From contig KB906724.1 of the NCBI GenBank assembly GCA_000381565.1, positions 3,303,225-3,367,224 on the forward strand: a stretch of DNA of 64,000 bases, given 5' to 3'. The position numbers were made by a program, and so were the translations under genes. The notes beneath the pieces were generated by a model. That model saw only the letters and a list, made by a program, of their open reading frames with translations. It did no database searches and was not told the DNA's origin. Positions 8,978 to 17,266 of the stretch are shown one piece after another; positions within the stretch are counted from its first letter, which is position 1, and each line of letters begins with the position of its first letter. Source of the stretch: Oxalobacteraceae bacterium AB_14. Lineage in GTDB: Bacteria; Pseudomonadota; Gammaproteobacteria; Burkholderiales; Burkholderiaceae_D.

Positions 8978-9251
8978 TTCGGGGTTGACGTGGAAGTTCG
9001 CTCCATGAAGCGGGCCGCGATGGGACTCGCGCGCCCGCCATGCCACGCAAATTGGCGTCGTTCGGGGTTGAGGCGGAAGGTCGCATTGCCGGATTCGGGG
9101 CTGACGCGGAAGTTCGAGCCGCCGCGTTCGGGGGTGACGCGGAAGTTCGCGCCTATTTCGGGTCCGACAACGAAGTTCTTCGGGGGTGAGTAGGAAGATG
9201 GGGGTGAAACTTCGGGGGTGACGCGGAAGTTCTTCGGGGTTGACGTCGACG
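8978..9251 (+). repeat. Iteron array (8 direct repeats) of the vegetative origin
   Basis: Eight same-strand copies of a roughly 22-nt unit begin at 8978, 9061, 9094, 9127, 9157, 9179, 9211 and 9233. The core is TTCGGGGTTGAC followed by GCGGAAGTTC. Copies 1, 3, 4 and 7 are nearly identical; 5, 6 and 8 are degenerate. Start-to-start distances after the second copy are 33, 33, 30, 22, 32 and 22 nt, close to whole helical turns, so initiators would bind one face of the DNA. They lie 70 nt downstream of trfA. Confidence 0.85.
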
Positions 9252-9300
9252 CTGGCCCAGCATCTATATAGATTTAAGAATAGATAAAGAAAAAGAATAG
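9252..9300. other. AT-rich stretch of the oriV (candidate unwinding element)
   Basis: Immediately after the last iteron the sequence changes from GC-rich to a purine-biased AT tract (CATCTATATAGATTTAAG, then AATAGATAAAGAAAAAG). This is the usual position of the DNA-unwinding element in iteron origins. No perfect DnaA box was found nearby. Confidence 0.55.
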
Positions 9301-9853
9301 ATGCCAAGCCGCCGGCAGCGCTTGGGCGCGCCGGGACCTTGGCCAACACCTGGGGCTTTGGCGCCGCGCGTCCGCGCGGCGCCGCTGCTTGGAATCGCAA
9401 AAACCGAACCCCAACGAAGCGGCCGACGGCCGCTTCGCGCTCCTGTCGTCGCGAAAAATCCACACGACGCATGCCGTTCGTCATCCAGCTTTTCGCCACA
9501 CTCGCCACACTTTTTCGCATCGCATGAATCATGCGGAGGCTCACAATCGCACGTCTACATGTTTAGGTCATCAAAATCACACCTGCTGTTGACCCATTAC
9601 CACCCTATTGTGTCGTTTTGCACGCAACTGTCCCATAGAGGTCGCCCATCGGCAGCGATGTCGAGACATCCGTTCGACTTTCCATCTCAAAGAAGGCCTT
9701 GCGCATACAGGCCTACTTTTGATGTTGTGTTAATGCGGAGTGTTCAACACGAACTCGCCACGGGTTCGCAAAGACCTCCGCATAACCAATGTCCCAACAA
9801 GCCCGCTCAGCGGCTATAGGGGTTCCACGTCAACAACAGCAAGGAGATCGGAC
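9301..9853. other. Non-coding interval between oriV and the integrase
   Basis: About 550 bp with no convincing gene on either strand; the overlapping open frames lack ribosome sites and protein-like composition. The second half (about 9530-9750) is noticeably more AT-rich and may hold the integrase promoter or an attachment site. No repeat or clear -35/-10 pair was found. Confidence 0.4.
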
Positions 9854-11020
9854 ATGGCATGCATCACGGAGCGCAAGAGAGCCAAGTCGCCCAACAAATG
9901 GGAGGCAGTCATCAGAATGGCGGGACGCGAAGTTAGAAAAATCTTTGACGACAAGGCGTCGGCTGAGCGATTTGTCTTGCAAACTGAGTCGGACATGCGC
10001 AAGCAGCACACGTCCGAAAAAGCCAAGCTAGAAAAACTGCGGAAGAAGGAGCCGGGATATGCCGATTTCTACGGGCGGAAGCTGCGAGACGTGATCATCG
10101 AATTTGGCGCGCCTCCGCAGGATGAACCGCAAATCCCACCAAGCCCAAAAACAACTTCGCAACCCAAAATCCTCAACAAAAAAAAATCGGTCAGCAAGGT
10201 TGGTCGCGACATCGGCAGGCATCGCGGTGTGCTCAACACCGTTCTGGACCACATCGGCCAAGTGACCATTGCCGACGCGAAAGGCTCATGGGTGGGCGAC
10301 TATGTCGAGCGCATGAGGAAAACCAAGAGCAAAACAACCGGCAGGGTCTATTCTTACGGCTCGATCTCCAACCACTTGGCGCTCATGACTGCGGCGTGCA
10401 AGCGCGCCGCCGACAAGGCCGACATCGACGACGTCAAACTCCATTTCACACGAAAATCTTTCCCGAAAAATTGGATTGGGAAACGCGAGCGTCGCGTGGA
10501 AGAGTGGGAGGGCGAGCTCATCCTCGACCATCTGCGAAAGGACGAGACAGTCCGCGGCCAGCATTGGCTTCTGCTCTACCAGTTGGCTTTGGAGACCGCA
10601 GCGCGCTTGCAAGAGCTGGTGCTCGCAGAGTGGGGAGAAATCAAGCAAAGCGGCGCCGTGTGGGTGATTCCCAAAGAGCACACGAAGACGAGGACCATGC
10701 GCAACGTATCCCTGACTCCCGAGGCCCGCTCCATCATTGGACGCCTGAAGGCGCTCGCGTCCCCCACGTCTCCGTTGATCTTCCACAGTTTAGGGACGGT
10801 CGCCAGTGTCAGCCAGGGATTCAAATACCGCGTGAAGAAGGCGGGCGTGACGGATCTGCATTTCCATGATTTGCGCCACGAGGCCATCAGCCGCCTCGTG
10901 GTTCACCCTTCCAAGCCGCCCTTGCAGGCCATCATGAGCATGGTGGGCCACAAGTCCTACGAGATGATCTCTCACTACACCCACCTTCGCGAGGCCGAGT
11001 TCTCGAGGCTGTTCGGATGA
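9854..11020 (+). CDS. int: Tyrosine recombinase / phage-type integrase
   Basis: 388-aa site-specific recombinase. The N-terminal 100 residues are a basic arm-binding-like domain (KRAKSPNKWEAVIRM, charged coiled segment 50-75), followed by a SAM-like core-binding domain. The catalytic set is present: Arg in ETAARLQELVLAEW (about residue 251), a Lys-containing IPKEHTKT turn, HDLRHEAISRL (about 338), GHKSYEMISHYTH (about 365) with the nucleophilic Tyr in the last motif. The ATG at 9854 has AAGGAG 7 nt upstream. It would insert or excise this element, or resolve multimers. A terminator follows at 11053. Confidence 0.88.
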   Translation: MACITERKRAKSPNKWEAVIRMAGREVRKIFDDKASAERFVLQTESDMRKQHTSEKAKLEKLRKKEPGYADFYGRKLRDVIIEFGAPPQDEPQIPPSPKTTSQPKILNKKKSVSKVGRDIGRHRGVLNTVLDHIGQVTIADAKGSWVGDYVERMRKTKSKTTGRVYSYGSISNHLALMTAACKRAADKADIDDVKLHFTRKSFPKNWIGKRERRVEEWEGELILDHLRKDETVRGQHWLLLYQLALETAARLQELVLAEWGEIKQSGAVWVIPKEHTKTRTMRNVSLTPEARSIIGRLKALASPTSPLIFHSLGTVASVSQGFKYRVKKAGVTDLHFHDLRHEAISRLVVHPSKPPLQAIMSMVGHKSYEMISHYTHLREAEFSRLFG

Positions 11021-11052
11021 CGATGTAGCAAGCCTGACGGCTTCGGCGCAAA

Positions 11053-11080
11053 GAGCGCTCCTTCCATGGAGCGCCCTTTT
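11053..11080 (+). terminator. Rho-independent terminator after the integrase
   Basis: A GCGCTCC stem at 11055-11061 pairs with GGAGCGC at 11068-11074 across a TTCCAT loop and is followed by CCTTTT. It lies 33 nt after the integrase stop. Preceding adenines on the top strand suggest it may also stop the convergent gene at 11080. Confidence 0.7.
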
Positions 11081-11613
11081 CATTGGCTCAGAGCCGGACG
11101 ATCCGGGTTCGTCTTGGCGCCGTCGGTCTCCACATGCCGGTAGGCGAGCAGTCCGATGCAAACGTATCCGATGGCAGTGGCCACCTTCCCCCGCGCGATG
11201 GCGTCCCATTGGAAAGCGGACATCGCCGCTTGATGAGCAATCGCAGCTCCAAGCGCGGCGCCCACATGGGTCGACGCCGACGACACCTCGTCGAGCAGGT
11301 CATAGAAGAAGAGCGTCATCCGGTTGCGGTCACGGTCGTCATGGCTGATGTTCAGCATCATGACGTTGAACACGCCCATGATCGCCATGACGCCAAAAAA
11401 CAGGACCGCGACGACCCGGCCATCCGCAAAGTTCACCAGCGACGTGAGCTCCAAGCCAGCGCGCCCCCACCCTTCCAAGAACACTCCAAGCCCGCTGGTG
11501 AGCGCCCAATAGACCAGCACCACGCTGGCCCAGATGAGCGCGACAGGGAACAGCCGCTTCAATAAAAATGGCTTGGCCTTCCTAAACAACAAATACGTTT
11601 TCAAATCAGGCAT
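11080..11613 (-). CDS. Small inner-membrane protein of unknown function
   Basis: 177-aa protein with about four hydrophobic helices: LFPVALIWASVVLVYWALTS near residue 20, VVAVLFFGVMAIMGVFNVMM near 60, a glycine/alanine-rich segment near 120 and ATAIGYVCIGLLAY near 145. A charged HDDRDRNRM loop sits in the middle. No family was recognised. The start could be the ATG at 11613 or one of two ATGs at 11622/11625; none has an ideal ribosome site, so the start is uncertain. It is divergent from the relaxase gene, so entry exclusion or a conjugation accessory role is possible but unproven. Confidence 0.6.
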   Translation of the reverse strand: MPDLKTYLLFRKAKPFLLKRLFPVALIWASVVLVYWALTSGLGVFLEGWGRAGLELTSLVNFADGRVVAVLFFGVMAIMGVFNVMMLNISHDDRDRNRMTLFFYDLLDEVSSASTHVGAALGAAIAHQAAMSAFQWDAIARGKVATAIGYVCIGLLAYRHVETDGAKTNPDRPALSQ

Positions 11614-11642
11614 GCGACACATCATCCTATAAGTCGATGCAC

Positions 11643-11738
11643 CGGCGGGAACAGCCCCGCCAGTCGCCCGCGCGCCGCGCGGCGGACGACATGCTAACAG
11701 GGCGTCGGCCGGCGGGCCGAATTGACGCCCCGCCGGCC
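11643..11738. promoter_or_regulatory. Hairpin-rich relaxase leader, candidate oriT or promoter region
   Basis: The strongest hairpin has GGCCGGCGGG at 11707-11716 pairing perfectly with CCCGCCGGCC at 11729-11738 across a 12-nt loop. A second GGCGGG/CCCGCC hairpin and a GCGCGCCGCGCG stretch lie just upstream. The block ends about 50 nt before the relaxase start, between divergent genes, where MobF origins of transfer commonly lie. The nick site cannot be assigned by eye. Confidence 0.4.
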
Positions 11739-11790
11739 ATTGGAAGTGGCGCGCATTGATCGCGCTCCCATCCCCTTTCATGGAATCGAA

Positions 11791-14700
11791 ATGCTCTCGA
11801 TCACCAAGATCAACTCCGCCCAGAACCAAGCCAAGAAGGGGCCTGGCTCCAAGGGATATTTGCACTACCTGGGCGGCCCAACGAACACGACCAAGCAGCG
11901 TGGCGACTTCGACGACTACGCGCGCGGCAAAGACGCGGCCGCCGGCCCGGCGCCCTTCTGGACATGCAAAGGGGCCGCGCTGCTGGGCCTCGACGGCATC
12001 GCGGAAGCCGAGCAGGTGGAGCGGCTCGCCAAGGGCCTCCACCCCACCACAGGCCAGCCGCTGGTGAAGGGAGCCGGCGACGGACACGTCATGGGCCTGG
12101 ACATGACCTTCTCGGCGCCCAAAGATGTCTCCGCCGTGTTCGCCGGGGGCGACGCGGCCACGCGCGAAGCGATCACCCAATGCGTCCAAGATGCCGCCAA
12201 GGCCGCGCTGGCATACGCGGAGTCGGCGGCGATCACGCGGCACGGCCACGCTGGCAGGGTCAAGCAGATAGCGGAGGCCGCCATCGCCGCCTGCTACAGC
12301 CACTTCAGCTCGCGCGCGGGCGAGCCCCAGCTCCACATCCACGGATTCTTCTTCAACCTCGGCAAGCGCAAAGGCTCCAAGGAATGGAGCGCCTTGGAGC
12401 ACCGAGCGCAGTTCGAACGCAAGATGGCCACCGGCATCCTCTTCCGGGTGGAGCTGGCGAGCCGGCTGCGCGGCCTGGGCTTCGCCGTGGAGCCGGCCGG
12501 GCCCTATTTCACCATTCGCGGCATCGAGCAGTCCCAGCGCGACGCCCTCTCCTCCCGCTCCAAGCAGATCGCGCAATACATCAAGGAATGCGGCATGCTA
12601 GAAGTGGACGGCGCTTTGGCCCGCGAGATCGCCGCCCTCAACACCCGCTCCGCGAAGGCCGAGCCCAGCCTGCCCGAGCTGCTGGCCAGCTTCGAGAAGA
12701 TGGCGGCGGACTTGGGCCTGACGCCGGAGACCGTCGCCGCCATGAGGACGGGGGCCGCCAAGTCGGCCGAACCCGAGGAGGCTCCCTTCGCGATCGACCA
12801 CGGCGAGGTGTTGGCGGAGCTCTTGGAGGGCCAGTCGTGCGCGACGTCGCAAGAGGCCCTCGCGCTGATCTGCGAGAAGGCGATGGGACGATGGAGCGCC
12901 GCCGAGTGTTTGGAGGAGCTGGGCCGCTTCATGGCGCATGCCAACGTCATCCCGCTGGGCCACACCGAGCACCTCACCGAGATTTTCACCTCGAAGGCGA
13001 CGAGGGACTTGGAGGCCTCGATCAGCAAGACCGTGGCCGACGGCGCCGCCGACAGAACGCACCGCATCCGCCGCGACTTGGTCGAGAGGGAGTTCGCCAA
13101 GTTGGAGCGCGAGCTGGCCGCGAAGCTCGGCGTCGAGGTGTCCTTGGGCCAGCAGCGGGACGCCGCGCTGCACATCGCCTGCGAGACGGGCCGCCACGCC
13201 CTCGTCGAGGGCTGGGCGGGGACCGGCAAGACCACCCTGCTTCGGGCCGTCGGCGTGGCCTACAAGGCCGCCGGCTTCGACGTCTCGGGCTGCTGCCAGT
13301 CCGCCGCCGCGAGCCTCAACCTCGCGCGGGAGACCGACATCCCCTCCCGCACGATCGCAAGCCTGTTGCTGTCGCTGCAAAAAGGCCGCGTCCGCCTCAC
13401 TCCGAAAAGCATCCTCGTCCTGGACGAGGCCGGCATGGTGGGCTCGCGCGAATTTGGATTGCTTCAGGCCGAAGTTCTCAGAGCCGGCGCCAAGCTGGTA
13501 TGCGTAGGAGATCCGAAGCAGTTGCAGCCCATTGAAGCCGGCGGGATCTTCCGATCATTGGCCGAGCGCCATGGCAAGGCCGAGATCTCGAACATCCAGC
13601 GGCAGCGGACCGACTTCGAGCCGCTGATCGCCTGGCTGGCTGCCAGGGGAAACCTGTCCAAGAAGCGCGCGCAGGCGCTGCGCGACGCGCCGGAGGACGC
13701 CCGGCTCCTAGCGCTCGAGGCGCTGTGCTCGCAGGACTCCAAGCTGCGCCGGGCGTTTGGGAAGTGGCAGGCGCGCTACGACTTCGAGTGGATGCGCAAG
13801 GCAGTGGAGCTGTTCGCGACCGGCGAGGCGAAGGCCGGCTTGGAGATGCTCGACGCGCGCGGCCGCTTGAAGCTGGTCTCGGGCCACACCGCCGCCGTGG
13901 ACCGACTGATCGCGGACTGGGACGCCGACAAGACGCCGCTGGAGCGCAAGGCGATCATCGCCGGCACCCGCGCGGAGGTCGCGGAGCTCAATGGCCGGGC
14001 GCGGAGCGCGCTCGTCGATCGCGGCTTGGTGCGCGACGCCGAGGGCGTCGAGGCGGAGATCGTCCACCGCGACGAGACCGTGGAGACGAAGCGATTCGCT
14101 CCTGGCGACCGCGTCGTGTTCACGAAGAACGACCGCAATCTGGGCGTGTCCAATGGCGTCGCGGCCACCATCTCCGCGATCGAGCGCGCCGCCTTCGAGA
14201 CCTTGCTCGTCATGGAGCTCGACGACGCGAACGAGCGCGGAGAAAAGCGCGTCTGCGTGCCCGCCTCCTTCGGCCGGCTCGACCACGCCTACTGCCTGAC
14301 CAACCACAAGGGCCAAGGCCGAACGTTCGACGCCGCCTACGTCATGGCCAACCCCGCGATGGCGGACAGGGAATGGACCTACGTGGCCGCCAGCCGCTCG
14401 CGCTTCGCCAGCACCGTGTATGCGAATCTTGGCGCGCTCGGCATCGGCGACATCGAGTCGCACCAAGAGCGCAAAGGCGCGCCGGCCACGCGCGAGGCTG
14501 CGATAGACGCCCTCGCCTTGCGGATGCGACGAAGCCGCGCCAAAGGGACGACACTGGACTACGAAGACGCGCCCGACATCGCGCCAGATGATATCCGCTC
14601 GGCCCGCGCGGCGAGCAATGGAGATGCAATGCATAGCGCAATCAACAGCGGAAAAAGTGGCGAAAGGGATGGGCTGAGCGCGTTTGCAGCCTTGGCTGTC

Positions 14701-14838
14701 CGCCTTGGGCTAGGCTCGCTGAATCCAGCACGAAAGAACTCGACGGCGCGCTCCGAAATTCTATGGCGGACAAGCTCGGCGCAGGAGTCGCAGGACATGC
14801 AGACCCGCGAGGGGCCAGAGACTCTCCGTGAGCGCTGA
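11791..14838 (+). CDS. traI: MobF-family conjugative relaxase-helicase (TraI/TrwC-like)
   Basis: 1015-aa protein that nicks oriT and unwinds the transferred strand. The N-terminal relaxase domain begins MLSITKINSAQNQA, has candidate catalytic tyrosines in a KGYLHYLGG segment (about 20-30), and a histidine metal site QLHIHGFFFN at about 180-189. The C-terminal half is a RecD-like superfamily 1B helicase: Walker A GWAGTGKTT (about 474-482), LVLDEAGM (about 542-549), GDPKQLQPIEAGG (about 573), TNHKGQGRTFD (about 836) and YVAASRSR (about 864). The ATG at 11791 was chosen because the domain starts there; an upstream in-frame start runs through the leader hairpins. It acts with the coupling protein at 1-2328. 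Length and domain order match TrwC. Confidence 0.93.
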   Translation: MLSITKINSAQNQAKKGPGSKGYLHYLGGPTNTTKQRGDFDDYARGKDAAAGPAPFWTCKGAALLGLDGIAEAEQVERLAKGLHPTTGQPLVKGAGDGHVMGLDMTFSAPKDVSAVFAGGDAATREAITQCVQDAAKAALAYAESAAITRHGHAGRVKQIAEAAIAACYSHFSSRAGEPQLHIHGFFFNLGKRKGSKEWSALEHRAQFERKMATGILFRVELASRLRGLGFAVEPAGPYFTIRGIEQSQRDALSSRSKQIAQYIKECGMLEVDGALAREIAALNTRSAKAEPSLPELLASFEKMAADLGLTPETVAAMRTGAAKSAEPEEAPFAIDHGEVLAELLEGQSCATSQEALALICEKAMGRWSAAECLEELGRFMAHANVIPLGHTEHLTEIFTSKATRDLEASISKTVADGAADRTHRIRRDLVEREFAKLERELAAKLGVEVSLGQQRDAALHIACETGRHALVEGWAGTGKTTLLRAVGVAYKAAGFDVSGCCQSAAASLNLARETDIPSRTIASLLLSLQKGRVRLTPKSILVLDEAGMVGSREFGLLQAEVLRAGAKLVCVGDPKQLQPIEAGGIFRSLAERHGKAEISNIQRQRTDFEPLIAWLAARGNLSKKRAQALRDAPEDARLLALEALCSQDSKLRRAFGKWQARYDFEWMRKAVELFATGEAKAGLEMLDARGRLKLVSGHTAAVDRLIADWDADKTPLERKAIIAGTRAEVAELNGRARSALVDRGLVRDAEGVEAEIVHRDETVETKRFAPGDRVVFTKNDRNLGVSNGVAATISAIERAAFETLLVMELDDANERGEKRVCVPASFGRLDHAYCLTNHKGQGRTFDAAYVMANPAMADREWTYVAASRSRFASTVYANLGALGIGDIESHQERKGAPATREAAIDALALRMRRSRAKGTTLDYEDAPDIAPDDIRSARAASNGDAMHSAINSGKSGERDGLSAFAALAVRLGLGSLNPARKNSTARSEILWRTSSAQESQDMQTREGPETLRER

Positions 14839-14918
14839 TCGAACGAATGCAGAGGCCACGAATCTCGACCAAGGGCTGGCGGCACGGACTGTTGAGCAGG
14901 ATACTAAAAGGAGAGACA

Positions 14919-15746
14919 ATGACGATTAGCAGAGACGAATCCAAGGAAGACATCGAAAACGCGACGGCAGTTTCCGCGCAAACGAGCGCAGAGCCGCTGA
15001 AGGCTGCTCCGGCACCCAAGGCGCAGACAGACCCGTGGAACCAGCGCGGCATCTACATCCGCCTGAGCAAACAGCGCAAGGCATCCCTCCGCCACTTCGC
15101 AGAATCCACCGAAAACACCGACAGCCCCCACCAAGCTCTAGCCGCAAGCATCGAATACGCGGCAACGTCCACAAGAAGCAACGAACCTCGCGATCAAGCT
15201 TGCGCTTTGAACACAAGGGATGACTTCGATGAGGACTCGTTCTTCGTCCGGCTCCGCCATCAGCAAGAGTCGTTCGCCCAGATCTCACAGAGATTGGAGT
15301 CGAGGCTTGAAGCGCTAAATTCGAATCTCCAGTTGGCCAGCATTCAACTTGGCCCACTGACATCGAAGCATCAAAACAGCGCGACGCCAATGGCGGCTTG
15401 GCTAAACTCGCCAGAAGCGACAACATTGGGCAACGTGGAAAACATGGTTCTGGTCCGAGCGACTTGGGTCGGCGCCTTCCCTGGCAATGAGAGCGGATGC
15501 GTCGTCGTTATTTTTGACGTCGAGCTTCTCAACACTCTGGCAACTTGCCCGCCCTCAGCGCGCGTGCAAATCTTGGCCAGGAACGAAAACGGAAGTTTGC
15601 TTGCGCGCATTGCGCCGTCTCCGCTGCAAAATTATGTCATCGCCTGCAAAAAAGAGGAATGCGACGCGGCGTGGCTCGCGACTTTTTTCCCGGAGGGCGC
15701 AAATGGAAAACTCGAAGAGTCCATCGCGTCGATGCATCTGGCCTGA
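14919..15746 (+). CDS. Unknown hydrophilic protein downstream of the relaxase
   Basis: 275-aa protein. Residues 1-45 are low-complexity (Ala/Glu/Lys), followed by a charged stretch containing GIYIRLSKQRKASLRHF, a glutamine-rich helical segment at about 105-145 that may form a coiled coil, and a beta-rich C-terminal half (VENMVLVRATWVGAF, VVVIFDVELL). AAGGAG lies 6 nt before the ATG. It starts 80 nt after traI and is probably in the same transcript, so a mobilisation accessory role is possible. No family was recognised. Confidence 0.6.
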   Translation: MTISRDESKEDIENATAVSAQTSAEPLKAAPAPKAQTDPWNQRGIYIRLSKQRKASLRHFAESTENTDSPHQALAASIEYAATSTRSNEPRDQACALNTRDDFDEDSFFVRLRHQQESFAQISQRLESRLEALNSNLQLASIQLGPLTSKHQNSATPMAAWLNSPEATTLGNVENMVLVRATWVGAFPGNESGCVVVIFDVELLNTLATCPPSARVQILARNENGSLLARIAPSPLQNYVIACKKEECDAAWLATFFPEGANGKLEESIASMHLA

Positions 15747-15895
15747 TCGGCGAAACAGCATTTCGCTCTAGATCCAGCCAAACCGTTCGATGGGGCCGAA
15801 TGCGCCGAGGCTCATGGACCGTCAGCGATTTTGGGCCTATTGACTTTCCCGCCCGGCGCGCGATAGTCCTCGGTTCAAACTACATGGAGGAAGCC

Positions 15896-16105
15896 ATGAC
15901 CATCTCCGATTTCTGGCATCAAGCGTTCTTGGCAGCGCTGCACCGAGTCCCCGCCGACCAAGCCAAGGCCGAGGCGGATTTGGCGGTGGCGACTGCCATC
16001 GAACATTGGCAGTCGACGCACAACGGCGGCATGAAGCCTGTGTGGACGCCGCTGGCGCGATTGGACATCACTGAAATTCGCCGCCAATCCGACGATCAAG
16101 GTTGA
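15896..16105 (+). CDS. Short hypothetical protein
   Basis: 69-aa acidic/helical protein beginning MTISDFWHQAFLAALHRV. GGAGG is 5 nt before the ATG at 15896; an in-frame ATG at 15884 overlaps that ribosome site. It contains an alanine-rich helix and no known motif. Its last 10 bases overlap the convergent 77-aa gene. Coding is supported mainly by the ribosome site and composition. Confidence 0.45.
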   Translation: MTISDFWHQAFLAALHRVPADQAKAEADLAVATAIEHWQSTHNGGMKPVWTPLARLDITEIRRQSDDQG

Positions 16106-16329
16106 GGGGTATTCCCGACCGCGTAACCCTTGCTAATGGCCCAGTTCACGGCATCCTCGAAAGAGCCGCATTCGTGGATTATTTGGGGCGGGATATCATA
16201 AGTTGCAACACCATATTTATATTGGCCGGGAATCGGCTGGCCGAGATCATCTAGATCTTGGATAATAACGATTCGCACTTTCATTTTCGAAGGATTTGTT
16301 CCTGCTGCAGAGCTTCCTCGTTTCATCAT
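16096..16329 (-). CDS. Short hypothetical protein (77 aa)
   Basis: 77 aa with regular beta/alpha character: MKVRIVIIQDLDD, QYKYGVATYDIP and a SFEDAVNWAISKGYAV helix, resembling a small single-domain RNA-binding or antitoxin-like fold. AGGA lies 4 nt before the ATG at 16329. It lies on the same strand, 123 nt downstream of the HEPN-like gene, and could be its partner; that is inference. Confidence 0.45.
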   Translation of the reverse strand: MMKRGSSAAGTNPSKMKVRIVIIQDLDDLGQPIPGQYKYGVATYDIPPQIIHECGSFEDAVNWAISKGYAVGNTPQP

Positions 16330-16452
16330 ATGATCCTAGTCAAAGTTAAAAGATCATATTAATTCAATACCAATTCTTTTATCCGTGTTTGGCAAAAAAA
16401 ACAATCCATTGCCCTTAATGTCTTGATGGAGGCGGCCATCGCGATGCGGAAC

Positions 16453-17091
16453 TCAAATCGCTCCTTCGCTTGGCGACAATGGAAGCGGAATGCTCCGAGA
16501 GGGGATTTTCAGCGCGTCAAGCACGGGATCAAGCATGTCCCGAATGTAGTGATTTTGAAGCACGCTTGGCAGCGACCTATCGAATAGGACTGGCTCTTTG
16601 GAGCTCATGGGCACTGGATATCGCCCTTGCCAAACCACCATCTCCATCAGGTGGCGGCATATCTCGCGAAAGGCAAATGCATTCCTTTCATCGACTAGAA
16701 TGTTCGAGAACCTCTCGTCGAATATGCCGGCCTTCTCGGCCAAAGCGACGAGGTCATGCCCGTTTTGAACCCCTAGACTTTTGATGTGGGCGCGCGTGGC
16801 TTGACCCGCCCCGTCCTGTTGAACTTTGAGCTCGATGTCGTCGGGATTGCGTTCCACAATTTCTGCCTTGAATGCATTTTCGAGCGCCAAGCCATAGAGC
16901 AGCTTGGATGACTGCATGTATCCCAGCGCCACCTCGAAGAGCTCATCGTTCACCACCCTGTCTTTGATCGACGCGATAAGCGCATGCTCGAACCGCTCCC
17001 AAAGCGCCTCGGCGGAGAACCTCATTATTGAACTTTCGCGCCGCCAAGCGCTCGGATCTCTGACATTTCGAATCAAGTCTTCGGGCCTCAT
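16453..17091 (-). CDS. HEPN-like helical protein, putative RNase
   Basis: 212-aa all-helical protein. A central YMQSSKLLYGLALENAFKAEI helix followed by a GHDLVALAEKAGIF helix is typical of HEPN domains. A later segment FREICRHLMEM supplies an R-x4-H pair, the spacing used by catalytic HEPN RNases. The start at 17091 has a GGA-containing weak ribosome site. Many HEPN proteins are toxins or abortive-infection RNases paired with an antitoxin, and the small gene at 16096-16329 is a candidate partner. The motif is short, so the call is tentative. Confidence 0.45.
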   Translation of the reverse strand: MRPEDLIRNVRDPSAWRRESSIMRFSAEALWERFEHALIASIKDRVVNDELFEVALGYMQSSKLLYGLALENAFKAEIVERNPDDIELKVQQDGAGQATRAHIKSLGVQNGHDLVALAEKAGIFDERFSNILVDERNAFAFREICRHLMEMVVWQGRYPVPMSSKEPVLFDRSLPSVLQNHYIRDMLDPVLDALKIPSRSIPLPLSPSEGAI

Positions 17092-17266
17092 GAGCCGCGT
17101 CCTTTCCTTTGATGCGTCATCGTAGCACAGCGCGCCGAGCCGGCATCAACGCGCGCATGGCAATCCGCTTCGATTGCCGTGGCTGGCGCCTCTTCCAGCC
17201 TACGCCGAACGAAATCAGGTAGCATCCTCCATGCCCCTCATCGAATTCATTTAAGAGAGCCTACGC

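Noticed and set aside
8978..9251. CRISPR array
   Set aside because: Unit spacing is 22-33 nt with no unique spacers of constant length and degenerate copies; adjacency to trfA makes iterons the right reading. No other array or cas gene was seen.
8870..9544. 224-codon minus-strand frame with repeating LPRHPR-like units
   Set aside because: The peptide repeats are the translated iterons; the DNA repeat explains them.
13708..14634. 308-codon minus-strand frame inside traI
   Set aside because: Shadow of the relaxase helicase domain, which carries all the conserved motifs.
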